26,227 nt of DNA, taken from Gracilaria caudata. Taxonomy: Eukaryota > Rhodophyta > Florideophyceae > Gracilariales > Gracilariaceae. This document shows, piece after piece, positions 1 through 9,852 of this stretch (position 1 is the stretch's first letter; each line of letters begins with the position of its first letter). Made by a program: the position numbers and the translations under genes. The notes below the pieces were generated by a model, which was not told the origin of the DNA, did no database searches, and saw only the letters and a list, made by a program, of their open reading frames with translations. The stretch is from assembly GCA_030374735.1 (NCBI GenBank), contig JASCIV010000286.1, positions 1 through 26,227 on the forward strand, in the 5' to 3' direction.

Positions 1-36
1 GGAGCCGGTGAGAGGCCAGTTGAAACCTTCAGCCAT
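1..36 (-). CDS. possible 5' end of a gene cut by the window edge
   Basis: On the minus strand an ATG at 36-34 opens a frame that stays open to the edge of the window and gives MAEGFNWPLTGS. The start has a G at +4 (ATGGCT), a favourable context. Only 12 codons are visible, so the product cannot be named and the call rests on start context alone. It could equally be chance. Confidence 0.25.
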   Translation of the reverse strand, partial: MAEGFNWPLTGS

Positions 37-1221
37 GATGAATTGATGTCTCGAAGAGCTTGGCTACTTCGGAATTGCTGAGGACAGGGTCGTGGCAGGA
101 GTGAGCATTGGGTTCATGATGTGCATCTCTTTTTTATAGGCGAGGAGACTCTTCTTATTCTAAGTAAGATACGAATCTGAGTTGTTTATGGGGCTCTTGA
201 GGTTACGTTTCTGCTTCGTAATCCCTTGGGACAAAGTGTGCCATATACGAAGGCTAATCTAATCACATCGTGTCTGTTGGTACATATCTTGATATAAACT
301 TTAATAGCAGGGTCGAATCTTTGTGATTCCGTGAAAGTAACTTGTCCTGAACCGTATGTGCTAGTTCTGTTTCATATTAGCCGATTTCGCATTATAGTGT
401 CATCATAGTTTGAAAGCGGTTATGACGAAAGAGCGGTTATCTTGAGACCTAGGGATGTATGAGCGTTTGGCCCCGATTTTCTTCATCACTGTGACCCAAA
501 GGAGACCCTCTGCCGTTATCAACGCCAGTCCTCATCAATGAATACTTGAAACAAAGACCTCCATAGCACCAGGGTCGTGAAGTATCCTGTGAAAGATTCT
601 AAAGATTCGGCCCTGTAACGATTGCGAAGAAGTAGTTCAATCCAAAACCCTACGCGTGACGAATACTATATATTATCATGGGGCCAAGACTTTCCGGTTT
701 GCCGGGAGGACAGCAGCAGAACGGCTGCGAGGTACGAAACAAGTCCTGCGAAAGAACTTCCAAAAAGGCTTATTATGTTGTCTCGAACGTGCTTTGGGAA
801 AGAGAGCTTTCCTTACAACGTTTGAGCGAACGCTCATGCTTGCTACACACGAAGAGAGCTTTCTCTTCTCAACAGCTTGCCATGATTGGACAATCTGTCC
901 CTGACTCTATGATATGTGAAGCGGCGGGTAACCATTTGAGTCGGAGAAGAATGGGCTTCACAAAATAATAGGTATCAATTTCAGCCTCTCTTCTGAAGAG
1001 AGGCATTGGTTGTTGCGCGATACGACAGTAAACAGTAAACATACTATCTAATTTGAATCAAGAGCGATAGACCAAAAACTATCTTCATACCAGGGCATCA
1101 TCTGCCGATGACGCAGCCTTCATGACTTGACGCATCGTTACGTTTACGAGGGTTCAATGTTGATAACCTGCTTTGTGCGACATTACTGGAGAAGAAATTA
1201 GTCCTGTCTGTGATCTGCACA
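37..1221. other. gene-free stretch, nothing recognised
   Basis: Only short overlapping open frames occur here (around 622-968 and 1173-1367, plus strand). None has a recognisable motif or a protein-like composition. The left end probably holds the upstream region of the possible edge gene, and the right end the 3' flank of the 711-residue gene. Confidence 0.5.
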
Positions 1222-3357
1222 TTACTGAGAATGGCTCTGAATCAATCTTTGGAGCATTCGAATACAAATTTCACAGCTGTCTCTCGAAGTCTCTGCTGAG
1301 GTCCAACTCGATACGATTTCCAAACTTCGGAGTATTTGTTGTACTTCGAATCGATCCATGGAGTTGACAGCGTCAGTGAATCCATTTAATCCTCGAACAA
1401 AGATCAACCCGGAAAGCCAAAATGCCAGAAGACTATTAATCTTTGCCCTCTTGGGATTTGGAGAAAGGACAACACTCTTATTGACGACAATATGCCAAAG
1501 AAACAGTTCAACTTCTCGAACTCTTTTGTTCATGGTTTTGTCTGTTTCTGCGGATTCTCCGCCAGGCAAACGGAAAACCTCAATAGAGCACATCACAACG
1601 GCCATATCTTGTATGACTTGTTTCCATTCGTTTTCAGACTTCTTCCCATGAGAGAATTCTTGCTCAACCCACACTGCACACATCCATGAAATTCTCTCCA
1701 AAACACTTTCCACGCAGAGAAGAAAAGCCTGTACGCTCGCAGAAATTCGGTATGTTCCATATGTTCCTCGCAAGAAGTGTGTCAAAAACTTGAGCGACAG
1801 GACAGCTGTTTGGAATGCGTCTTCGGAGGGTTTGTTACATAGATCAAAACACTTATCAGCGGTTTCTAAGAATCTGACTATACTTCGTAGAAAAGTTGGG
1901 AATCGCTTCGAAAGAGGAGCTGGGCCACTGTGATATAATTCTCTGTAATCCATGGATACTGTTTCAGATCTGATCAAACGCAAGGCCTCAGAGAAAACAG
2001 CCTGATAAAACGGACGAAGTCTCCATGAAAGCAAATTGAACGGTTCTGACTTGCGAGAAACTTCTTTCCTCACCTCATCCATTAGATCCCAGTGCACAGC
2101 GACATCGACGGCAATTAGATTCGCGAAGGGTGCAGATATGCAACGAACTTCCTTCAAGGAAAACAATTCATCCTTTGTAAGAAGTGCTAGTTCGATCGCC
2201 TGGCGGTGCCATAATCGTACATTTTTGCAATGACGCAAAAGTATCATTTGAGAAGGTGATGATAGTTCTAGGAACGTTTGTTGTCCTGCTTGAATTACTC
2301 CTTGCCCTACTTTGGAGATAAATTCTAAGGGCTTCTTCCCCGAGGAGCATTTCAGACATGATGTATAAAGCTTCTCAGCATTAAGTAAAAGCTGGTCCAG
2401 CAGTGATGAGCATAATGGATGACGCAAAACCGCACTTAGCTGTGTGTCAGAAAGTCTGGAACACAACAAGTTTTGCTTGGGATGCTGTTCTACCGACATT
2501 TTGTTGCGTAGGCTGAAAGCTGAGTTCTCAACAAGGCGGGCGGCGAGAATGGGATCTAGTTTATCTCGTGGGAGAACAAACAATTCGGACACACCAGTGT
2601 GTTGAAATTGGTTCCTATAGTCGATACGCTTCCTACTGGCAACAGAATCTGAAGCACCTCGCACACAATTGGACAAAAGCTCCAAAGCCCATTGGCCTGC
2701 CTTCTTTGCAGTTTCAATCTGCATGTCTGTAAAGTCTACGTACTCGTCGCCCACAAACGCCGATCGCACGCGTCTCTTTTTCGTGCTGAAGTCCGGTAAA
2801 TCCCCTGTTTGAATCTTAGCGAGATGCATGAGAGCTTCAACAAGAGTCCTCGTAGCAGCGTTTGCTTCTGTTCCTTCTTCCACCCCCAAATGAGCAGCGA
2901 TGAACAATATTTTTGGAAGGTTCGGCACAGAAGCTAATACTTTGATTGCAGAGGTTTTCTCCAGAACTAGAACGATCTCGTGTATCAAATCAAGTCTTGG
3001 ACGCATGATACTGTGGTTCTTCAGGATGTGTTGTATCAACTGTTCGCAATGATTCGCTACCGAATGGATTGCATCAGACAGGTCTGTCGCGTTTTCTCTT
3101 AAATCTTCTTCGCCCTGGGACCCTTGAGCAGGTCGCTCCAATGGCTCGCTCAAACGCTTCTTCTTCAGACGACTGCCATCAAAAGGAAGCAGTTCTTTTG
3201 TTTCGTGTTGATTCTCAATTTCTTCTGCACTCGGCGGCAAATGAATATTTGAAGCTTGGTCCTCAGCTCTCGCCCGCTTCCTTATGCCTCGAGACGAACT
3301 GGGATGATCCGACTGTCCTGATGAGCCTACAAGCCCGCTTGCTTTCTTGGATGCCAT
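1222..3357 (-). CDS. large alpha-helical orphan protein, probably nuclear
   Basis: A single uninterrupted frame of 711 codons from an ATG at 3357 to TAA at 1222. I do not recognise the family. The first 75 or so residues are low-complexity and charged, with basic clusters resembling nuclear localisation signals (KRAR near residues 27-30, KKKR near 65-68), and another cluster (KKRRVR, 193-198) follows a first helical block. The rest, about residues 95-710, is rich in Leu and amphipathic helices with no signal peptide or membrane segment, which suggests a helical-repeat (ARM/HEAT-like) fold. A scaffold in a nuclear complex such as RNA processing, Mediator or ribosome assembly would fit, but that is inference. 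Codon use and length argue for a real gene. The next gene, TRAP-alpha, is divergent, 835 bp away. Confidence 0.82.
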   Translation of the reverse strand: MASKKASGLVGSSGQSDHPSSSRGIRKRARAEDQASNIHLPPSAEEIENQHETKELLPFDGSRLKKKRLSEPLERPAQGSQGEEDLRENATDLSDAIHSVANHCEQLIQHILKNHSIMRPRLDLIHEIVLVLEKTSAIKVLASVPNLPKILFIAAHLGVEEGTEANAATRTLVEALMHLAKIQTGDLPDFSTKKRRVRSAFVGDEYVDFTDMQIETAKKAGQWALELLSNCVRGASDSVASRKRIDYRNQFQHTGVSELFVLPRDKLDPILAARLVENSAFSLRNKMSVEQHPKQNLLCSRLSDTQLSAVLRHPLCSSLLDQLLLNAEKLYTSCLKCSSGKKPLEFISKVGQGVIQAGQQTFLELSSPSQMILLRHCKNVRLWHRQAIELALLTKDELFSLKEVRCISAPFANLIAVDVAVHWDLMDEVRKEVSRKSEPFNLLSWRLRPFYQAVFSEALRLIRSETVSMDYRELYHSGPAPLSKRFPTFLRSIVRFLETADKCFDLCNKPSEDAFQTAVLSLKFLTHFLRGTYGTYRISASVQAFLLCVESVLERISWMCAVWVEQEFSHGKKSENEWKQVIQDMAVVMCSIEVFRLPGGESAETDKTMNKRVREVELFLWHIVVNKSVVLSPNPKRAKINSLLAFWLSGLIFVRGLNGFTDAVNSMDRFEVQQILRSLEIVSSWTSAETSRDSCEICIRMLQRLIQSHSQ

Positions 3358-4192
3358 GGTCTATCGTGTGGGTTATTGATAAACTGCCGGTTCCAGCGTT
3401 GAGCTATTGGCCAGGACAAAAAAGTTTTATCAAAAGGTCGGGAATTCACACCTTGTCGCTCACGTCTTTTTCTATGAGATTTGTCTTCATTCTTCACATG
3501 CATCAGCTACACATTCTTTGCAGAAATCCCGTGGAAGTACGTAGACAGCAATACAAGGGTACAGGATAATATCTTGCTTAGGACAGCAAATATGCAAGAC
3601 AGAAGCGCGGCATGTGACGAAGGGGGACTTTGGCATGGTGGTGACACAGGAAGTACGGCAAAGTAACATCATGGACAATTCCTTTGAGATACGTGTACGG
3701 AGGGCAACTACGTGTATTACTATTACGAGCAAATTGCCCCTTTCATTGAAAGTTTGAGAAAGTTTCGTTATCCCACTACGACTGCCTGTACTGGTAGAAT
3801 AGCTGTTCACGGTGGCGCCGCCACCGTGGCAGGCCGCCCATATGTGACTCGTAGCCAATGCCTACTAGTCAGAAATGTTGATAGACTCGAAACTGCTCGG
3901 GTCATCGAAGTGAGAAAGAAAGGGAACGCTGCAAGGATACATTGTACGATTGTAAGGTACCTTGGTACCTTTGGAGACCGCAGCGGCAAGATTTGGTTGC
4001 CGATCAGTCGCAACTTGTGCACCGGAAGTGTTTTTCGAAAGATATAAGTATTCACATCGAAGCCATCCCTACTGATTGGATCGGAGCACTAAAGCCACTA
4101 TAGCGATACTCATTCATAATCGGCTGTAGTAGTCTGCCTCCGCGCTAAGCCTAATCGGTTTTCGCCCCAGGGCTTCTCGACATCCAGCAAAA
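3358..4192. promoter_or_regulatory. divergent intergenic region between the orphan gene and TRAP-alpha
   Basis: This 835-bp stretch must hold the promoters and 5' UTRs of both flanking genes. A 111-codon open frame at 3712-4047 (plus) starts with GTG, has no motif and is not called. Two small inverted repeats are visible: 3808-3828 (9-bp arms, 3-nt loop, GC-rich) and 3954-3971 (8-bp arms, 2-nt loop). No TATA box or other core element can be assigned with confidence. Confidence 0.4.
3808..3828. repeat. GC-rich hairpin, 9-bp perfect arms
   Basis: The arms CACGGTGGC and GCCACCGTG flank a 3-nt GCC loop. It lies in the divergent intergenic region upstream of TRAP-alpha and could be a protein-binding dyad or chance. 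Confidence 0.5.
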
Positions 4193-5174
4193 ATGCGAGT
4201 CCGCCATTCCTTTCTGTTGCTCCTGTTTGCTCTGTCCGTTTTGCTTTTCGCGGTTGCGGCGGGTACGTGCATTTTGTTTTCGGACATTCAGCTCCCAGCT
4301 ACTGACAGAAGAGGGAACTACGTCAATGTGAACAGGGGACGAGTCAAGCGATCATATCGAATCAGCAGATGAAGTTCAGGACACGGAAGAAGATAGAATT
4401 GCCAGAGAAATTGAAGAACAGGCTGCAGCCGCTGTCGAAGAGGCCGCAGAAGAAGAAGAGGATGATGATGCCGACGCACTCGACGAGGAAGCTGATTCTG
4501 CACGTTACAACCCAGAACGCCGCCATCCATTGACTGATCTTCCACCCGCTGCTCAGGATGTCGGTATTGGACATGCATTCCTCACCAAGTTCTCGGAAAC
4601 GAAGAGCAAGGAGAGCGACACTGTTGTTACGCTTGGAGAGAAAATCAAAACCGTTATCGCCTTCGCGAACCAGGGTAGGAGCCTGTATCATGTGTGGGGC
4701 GTCATGGGTTCTCTAAACATGAAGCACAACTTCAGGATCCACGTGCAGAATTTCACGTACAACATGGTCAATAAAACTGTGGCGCCGGACGGAGAATTGA
4801 GTTTCTCGTACTCATTTACACCAAACGAAAGATTGGATATTCGTCCTTTCCAACTAGCCTTGACTGTATTTTATGAGGCTCAAGGTTCAACTGGCAAGGC
4901 GATCCGAGGTCATTCTACCACCTTCTTCAATACCACCATAGCGACAGAACCTGGTTCACAAAGCATGAGTAATGGCCTGTTCTTACTTATTGTGGCGCTA
5001 GTTCTTGGAGCATCTGGCGGCGGCTTCTTCGTGTTCAAGAAGATGGAAGCCACAAAGACTGCGAAGCCCGAAATGGGCACAGAAGTCGATTCCAAGAGTG
5101 AATGGCTTGAGGAGCATCAGGCAATGATGACCGGTGGTGGTCGAGCAAGAAGTAGACCTAATGCTAAGCGATAA
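4193..5174 (+). CDS. SSR1: translocon-associated protein subunit alpha (TRAP-alpha/SSR1), two exons
   Basis: Type I ER membrane protein of the TRAP complex, which sits beside the Sec61 channel and helps translocation of selected secretory proteins. Exon 1 is 4193-4262 and exon 2 is 4336-5174. The 73-nt intron has a GTACGT donor and an ACAG acceptor, and splicing joins the frames exactly. The 302-residue product has a signal peptide (residues 1-23, very Leu-rich) and a strongly acidic luminal stretch (about 24-75), as in animal TRAP-alpha. A conserved luminal beta domain follows, with N-glycosylation sites NFT (162), NKT (169) and NTT (222). One membrane span lies near 237-257, and the cytosolic tail ends in a basic Arg/Lys cluster. 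The segment around RPFQLAL and the YSF motif are typical of the family. Length is close to the usual 280-300. The exon-1 ATG has A at -3. Confidence 0.92.
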
Positions 5175-6077
5175 GACATGCCAAAGGTTTCACTTTATGC
5201 GCGTCATAAAATTCTGTCTGGAGCATGTTTCACGGCTGGACAGACGAAGAGGGCGAGAAGTAGGTCATTTCTCTTTCTATCACATCAGCGAAAGAAGGAG
5301 CGCGCAAACGACTTTTGTAGGCATTCCGATGTTGCCTCGACCTCATGCACTCACGTTGGGGCATAGAGTCTCACGTTAACACTGTTGGGAGCCCTTTAGT
5401 TCCTACGAAATAGGAATATTCAAAGACGCAGGTTACCGAGGATGTTAATCTCAACACAGAGCGGAGAACATGATTCATTACCTATGTCTCGCCTATGGCT
5501 TTATCGGTAAACTTGCAAGACATCTAATGCGGTGTAGAAGCTAGAGCAATATTGTAACTTCCTCTATTTTCTTCGGAGAACATGTTCCATGAATTCATAA
5601 AGTGATGCAGTTATAGGCTTAAGTTTTGGAAGCGCCATCAGCCCTTTCAGGAGATGCGACCTACTCATCGCACAAAGCTTCCTCGCCTTCTGATGGCGAG
5701 CTCATACTTTTTATGCAGCACGCTCAGACAGCCGAATGCTTTTCAAAACGTGGGGTTGAAGAAAAAAAAACAACTGAATCGAACGTTGGCTGAATAACTT
5801 AGCAATCAAGCAAGGTCATCATGCACATAGTGACACAAGAAGAAGAGAACATGAATACAGTTTAACGTTGCCATTGTGTGAAGTTTCTAAGTTTTGCTCT
5901 GCTTGCTATAGTAATATGACTAACAAGGATTATAACATTTGCATTACCCTTGAGGTCGAGGAATTCACACTTTTCAATAGATTCCTTTTGGTAGTGGTTG
6001 GGACATTCCTGTCAACAAAGTCCTTGGAGCTTTGATAATTCCAATTATATCCTCGTCTTTTGATGTGATTCACTCCC
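5175..6077. other. gene-free stretch between convergent genes
   Basis: Holds the 3' flanks of TRAP-alpha (plus) and the secreted protein gene (minus). Short open frames at 5134-5379 have no recognisable content. An oligo-A run occurs near 5761-5770. Nothing else is supported. Confidence 0.5.
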
Positions 6078-7166
6078 TCATCTCTTGTACGGTACAAGAA
6101 GATCAGTTACCGCAGAAATCTTCTTACAAGATCGTGGCCCTGTCATCACCACTCTTGCGAGCATACGGCGCATGAGACACATTGTTTCGCCATCGTGTAC
6201 ACATTCATATCGCGGCTCACATGGACGAGCACTGCAGGGGCCTTCATCATCTCCCGGGGTGACCATATCGAAGCAAGTGCCTCCTCTCAAAGAGACGAGT
6301 CGGCATTTGCAAAACCTCGTGTCTGACAGTCCTCCAATGCCAACGTCCACACGACCCTGACCATTACTCTTAGAATTCTTTTTCGGTTTCTGGTTATCTC
6401 CGTCATCTACATCACTTGATGTCTCCTCTTCGCGATTCCTTTTACCCTCGCCATCGTCATCTCTGGTCCTCTTCCTTTTGGAACGGTTTTGGCACTTCTC
6501 CCCACCCATCACATGTCGAATATACACTGTCTGTGCAAGTGTTTTTATATCCTTGCCATTGACATTAGATGAGTTCAAGCGCCAAATGAAGAAAGCTTTC
6601 CTGTCAAATTTGTTCGTCTTGAAATCCACAACGTCAGCGTTTTTCCAGCTACAGAAGGCATTCTTACGCCTTGGCTTCCCATGAAGATCTCTAACAGCTC
6701 TATTCCAGGTATCCTGCTCATCTAGGTTCCAAGTAGAATAGCTACCGCTTCGTACTTTGAAAACTTGCCGCCCGGATCGATACTTACGACCTCTCCACGC
6801 AATTGTCACCATAACTCCTGCGTAACTGTTAGTCTTTTCTGCCTTGATGGCAATAACGTCTCCTTTTGCAAGGTCAACCTTCATGTTCCAGGGATGCGGT
6901 GAGAAAACCTTGCTATATATGATTCCGTTGATATAAAGGGTAGCAACGCCATAGGCGGAGAACTTTATAGTGGCTGGCCAAACTCTGCTTCCTTTGTCAT
7001 GTCTTTCCGGGCCTGGAGAGTCGTCTTCAGAAGTTTTAGACGGATCGAATTCACGATGATTCGTCGTATGAAGCTTGTTTCGGTCTCCAAACTTCCTCAG
7101 TACGCTTGCTGAACCACTTCCGATGTATACAAGAACGATCAAAATCAAAACAGTGGAAAACCTCAT
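6078..7166 (-). CDS. secreted protein: beta-sandwich domain, basic/acidic linker, Cys-rich C-terminus
   Basis: A 362-residue product with a clear signal peptide (1-20, ending SGSA), so it should enter the secretory pathway and probably the cell wall or medium. Residues about 64-135 look like a jelly-roll domain of the galactose-binding/PA14-like type: alternating strands with TLYING, DLAKGDVIAIKAE and an AG followed by an IAW strand. This similarity is by eye. A charged linker (about 225-270) mixes KRKR with runs of D and E. The C-terminal module carries eight Cys (286, 288, 298, 311, 316, 322, 330, 347), suggesting disulfides; C172 and C225 lie upstream. Potential N-glycosylation sites are NSS (198) and NRS (227). 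A wall polysaccharide-binding role is inference. No enzyme motif is visible. The gene is intact, with no intron needed. Confidence 0.82.
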   Translation of the reverse strand: MRFSTVLILIVLVYIGSGSASVLRKFGDRNKLHTTNHREFDPSKTSEDDSPGPERHDKGSRVWPATIKFSAYGVATLYINGIIYSKVFSPHPWNMKVDLAKGDVIAIKAEKTNSYAGVMVTIAWRGRKYRSGRQVFKVRSGSYSTWNLDEQDTWNRAVRDLHGKPRRKNAFCSWKNADVVDFKTNKFDRKAFFIWRLNSSNVNGKDIKTLAQTVYIRHVMGGEKCQNRSKRKRTRDDDGEGKRNREEETSSDVDDGDNQKPKKNSKSNGQGRVDVGIGGLSDTRFCKCRLVSLRGGTCFDMVTPGDDEGPCSARPCEPRYECVHDGETMCLMRRMLARVVMTGPRSCKKISAVTDLLVPYKR

Positions 7167-8438
7167 GACGATGACCAGAAACGCGACCAGTTAGTAAGTT
7201 AGTAGACGGAACGAAAAGAATGTAAAGTACTCTAGCTAATGAAAGGGGTATCTATGAGAAAAAATGAAGTGAAGCCAACTGCTTTTCGATGGTTTACGAT
7301 TTCTTCTGTGCAAGGCTCCATCGCAGTGAACTCCAGTTCTTTTATAGTGTGTCGGGGAGGATTGGGAGAGGGCAAGTTAGATATTTGATAATTTGTAGAT
7401 CATCTCGTGCCAAACTCCTCTTTAAAAGTACAGAGATGCCTTCAGTACGCAGAATACTACATCCACGATTAAGACAAGAGTGGTGTCCTCTCAACACGCA
7501 ATGTTGTGACAAGAGTACAGAGGAGTGTCCTATCAACACGCAATATTATACCCTTGAGCTTCTCCTGTAATGACAAACTTGGAAAAAGGAGAAGTTCTGT
7601 AATCTCTCCTTTGCCCCTAGGATGGGATGCATGTTCACAAGGATGCCTTCCTTTCAAAGATATCAAAGCCCTGTCACTCTTCTCAATCCCGAAAAGCACG
7701 CGTGCAGAAGGGAAAACGTTCTCATAGGAATTGCGCTGTTTGACAACGATTGCAAGTATTGCATGTAAACATTGAAAACGTATTAATCTTGCGTTGTGCA
7801 CATCGACCTATCACACAACCCGAACAAGGGTCCTGCTCGTACGGGACTAAGTGTGGGATAGTCGTTTAAGTCTGCATGATACTGGCTCACCTTCTCGACC
7901 GAAAATCCTCTTCACTTTCATTCTTTTCGGTTGCATGAAGCTTTTTCTTGATCGATGAAACCCTCCCTCTCCAAGAGGATGACAGCTTAGCCGGTCGTTC
8001 TCGAATTATGTCAGACAAAGATTTTCCGCATCGGTCTCGTTCTTTTTGCTGCTTACTCCTCCAGGTCGACGACTTTTTTTTTTTTTTGGATAACATACCA
8101 TGTAATGTTCCATATTTTGAGAAGTGCAACTTGTGCCCAGACATTCAGCAGTTTCACATTGGTTTAACTGAATACCGAAGCCGTCACTCAGTCCACAGGG
8201 AAAGGTTTTCCTGCTTTTCCGTCTTCAAAAAGTTTGAACGGTATCCTGTTTTCCACACCGTGCTCATTCACAGTGCTGTTTAAACCACGATGTAATTGAA
8301 TTTAATCTTCCTCGTCGCCTCGTCTTGCATAGATAGGCACCCATGGATCGTGATATGTGTTGTACAAGCGTTATTCCTTACGCAGACACATCGCAATTAA
8401 CTGCAAGTGTCCCTGATCCCAATCTCTTCTATGCTTCC
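7167..8438. other. gene-free stretch with a short tandem repeat and a poly-T run
   Basis: Upstream region of the secreted-protein gene and 3' flank of the SRAP gene. It contains the two-copy 42-nt-period repeat at 7483-7547 and a run of 13 T at about 8073-8085. An 85-codon ATG frame on the minus strand (7887-8144) encodes a very Lys/Arg/Ser-rich peptide whose KKKKK comes from the poly-T run. I do not regard it as a supported gene. Confidence 0.45.
7483..7547. repeat. two-copy direct repeat, 42-nt period
   Basis: A 23-nt unit beginning GTGTCCT and containing TCAACACGCAAT occurs at 7483-7505 and again at 7525-7547 with two mismatches. ACAAGAGT precedes each copy (7474 and 7509), so the duplicated segment is longer than the core but has a small indel. 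Confidence 0.7.
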
Positions 8439-9269
8439 TCACTCAGTTTTAAACTTCTTTGGTGATGAAATTGAATGAGCTTCGTTCGATGACCTGTTTC
8501 TCTTCATTGGCTTCTTGCTTTGCTTTTGAAGAGGGGCTTTGACCTTGAGGTGCACTTGCTTCTTCACCTTTCCTTTTGAACCGAAGAATGCGTCTAATCC
8601 TTTCTGTTGCATTACTTTCCCCCTAAACTTGTCCGAAAGGTCTGGCTTCATTCGCCACCAACTGAAACCTGTTGTATCTTGAAGGATGCCAACAGCTCCT
8701 TGTGCGGACACATCATGGCACAACCAGTTCTGAACTTGTTGCTCATCTCTAAGGAAAACGGGCTGTCTGTTATGCAGCCACTCAAGTTCTGGAGCTGCGT
8801 TCTCAGTAAGAACAACGAAAGTATCAATACGCTCTCCATTTTGCCGTTCTTTCCGATAAAGCCCCGCCATGTACGTAACTGTAGCATCTTCAAACTTCGC
8901 GTCTGTAACACTTCGGATCAAAAACGGAGTTTTCGAACTCTTTCCTGGTCCAAGGTCTTTCTGCCATTCGAAGAAGCCCGTGGTCGGAATTGCACATCGC
9001 CGGCTCATCTGCGACCGAAACGTGGGGAGTTCCAACACAGTTTCCTTTCGCGCATTGATTAGGGGAGAGCCCCCGCGCGAAAAGCCCCACTTCATGATGT
9101 GAAACGTGGGAACAGAGCCTTCGTAGAGAAGTACCGGGGCTCGGGTTGTAGGACGCACTTGTTGACGTGGCTTGTGTTGTTGCTCGGTGTTAGAAACGGC
9201 CCATTTTGCGTGTCGGTGCGAGGCTGAGAGCATAGGCGTCTCTGCTGCGAGTTGATATCGGCCGCACAT
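8439..9269 (-). CDS. HMCES: SRAP-domain DNA-protein crosslink factor (HMCES/YedK-type) with PCNA-binding motif
   Basis: SRAP proteins shield abasic sites in single-stranded DNA by forming a covalent thiazolidine crosslink through an N-terminal Cys. The chosen start (ATG at 9269) places MCGRY at the N-terminus, so Met removal exposes Cys2. All catalytic landmarks are visible in the 276-residue product: Cys2, Asn72 in INAR, Glu101 in GFFEW and His166 in the HNRQP motif (usual form HDRMP). A canonical PIP box (QKGLDAFF, 222-229) follows the domain, as in animal HMCES, pointing to recruitment to replication forks. The tail (231-276) is Lys-rich and ends near KKFK, nuclear in character. The frame stays open upstream to another ATG at 9452, but that form would bury the catalytic Cys, so it is not preferred. 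The neighbour upstream is the divergent arsS-like gene. Confidence 0.93.
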   Translation of the reverse strand: MCGRYQLAAETPMLSASHRHAKWAVSNTEQQHKPRQQVRPTTRAPVLLYEGSVPTFHIMKWGFSRGGSPLINARKETVLELPTFRSQMSRRCAIPTTGFFEWQKDLGPGKSSKTPFLIRSVTDAKFEDATVTYMAGLYRKERQNGERIDTFVVLTENAAPELEWLHNRQPVFLRDEQQVQNWLCHDVSAQGAVGILQDTTGFSWWRMKPDLSDKFRGKVMQQKGLDAFFGSKGKVKKQVHLKVKAPLQKQSKKPMKRNRSSNEAHSISSPKKFKTE

Positions 9270-9852
9270 TGCAATCCGTTTGTTTACGGGGCTCGAGAAC
9301 AAGGGTAAGGCACAACGAATTGCAGATCTATGCTGCTGAACAGAGGAAGTTTTCCTCCGCAGTTTTCCATCGGAGAACTGCATCACTTCCGAGGCGTTTT
9401 CGCGACTTGTACCCTGTACCCTTTTACAAGTTGTACCCCTGTATCCAGCCATGCAGATGCGTGACACGGTGACGAAAGGCCCTAACGTTGAGATCAGATG
9501 CTGTCCAGTGGACAGTGTCCACGCCTTGTCAGCTCACACGTGGCGCCATGTGTCGGGGATTGATTGACAAAATAATGGATTCCTGCGAACTCATTGGACA
9601 GACCACTCATAGCTCATAACTGTTGGACTGTCGACCATAAGTGAATCTTGACAATACGTGTCCATATGTCGAAGTGCTCAATCAGGATAATCGTCACGCT
9701 CGAACATGAGAACATCAGCAACGTCTTTCATAGCTTTTCTCTCTTTCGCACTCCAGCGTCCGAGCTGGTGAAGTCTTCCTTTCAAAGGGGTGATCATCCC
9801 ACGTCGTGAGCACAATCAAACTTCTTTTTTCGTTGAACCAGCCGGTTTTGCT
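9270..9852. promoter_or_regulatory. divergent promoter region between the SRAP and arsS-like genes
   Basis: Both flanking genes point away from this 583-bp region, so it should hold both promoters. The hexamer TGGACA/TGTCCA occurs five times between 9502 and 9664. Part of the right side is in frame with the arsS-like ORF (9790-9852), but that extension starts with GTG rather than ATG. Confidence 0.5.
9502..9664. promoter_or_regulatory. cluster of TGGACA/TGTCCA hexamers, candidate transcription-factor sites
   Basis: TGTCCA lies at 9502, 9516 and 9659, and TGGACA at 9509 and 9595; the near-match TGGACT is at 9624. The first three alternate in orientation at exact 7-nt spacing and form overlapping dyads. 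By simple base-composition arithmetic about 0.1 copy would be expected in this length. The function is inferred only from clustering in a divergent promoter. Confidence 0.4.

Noticed and set aside
3069..3569. 166-codon plus-strand open frame over the 5' end of the orphan gene
   Set aside because: Antisense to a much longer coding frame, and the peptide shows no domain.
7887..8144. 85-codon minus-strand ATG frame, very basic
   Set aside because: Its Lys run comes from a poly-T tract and no domain is visible. It could be a small nuclear protein, but there is too little to call it.
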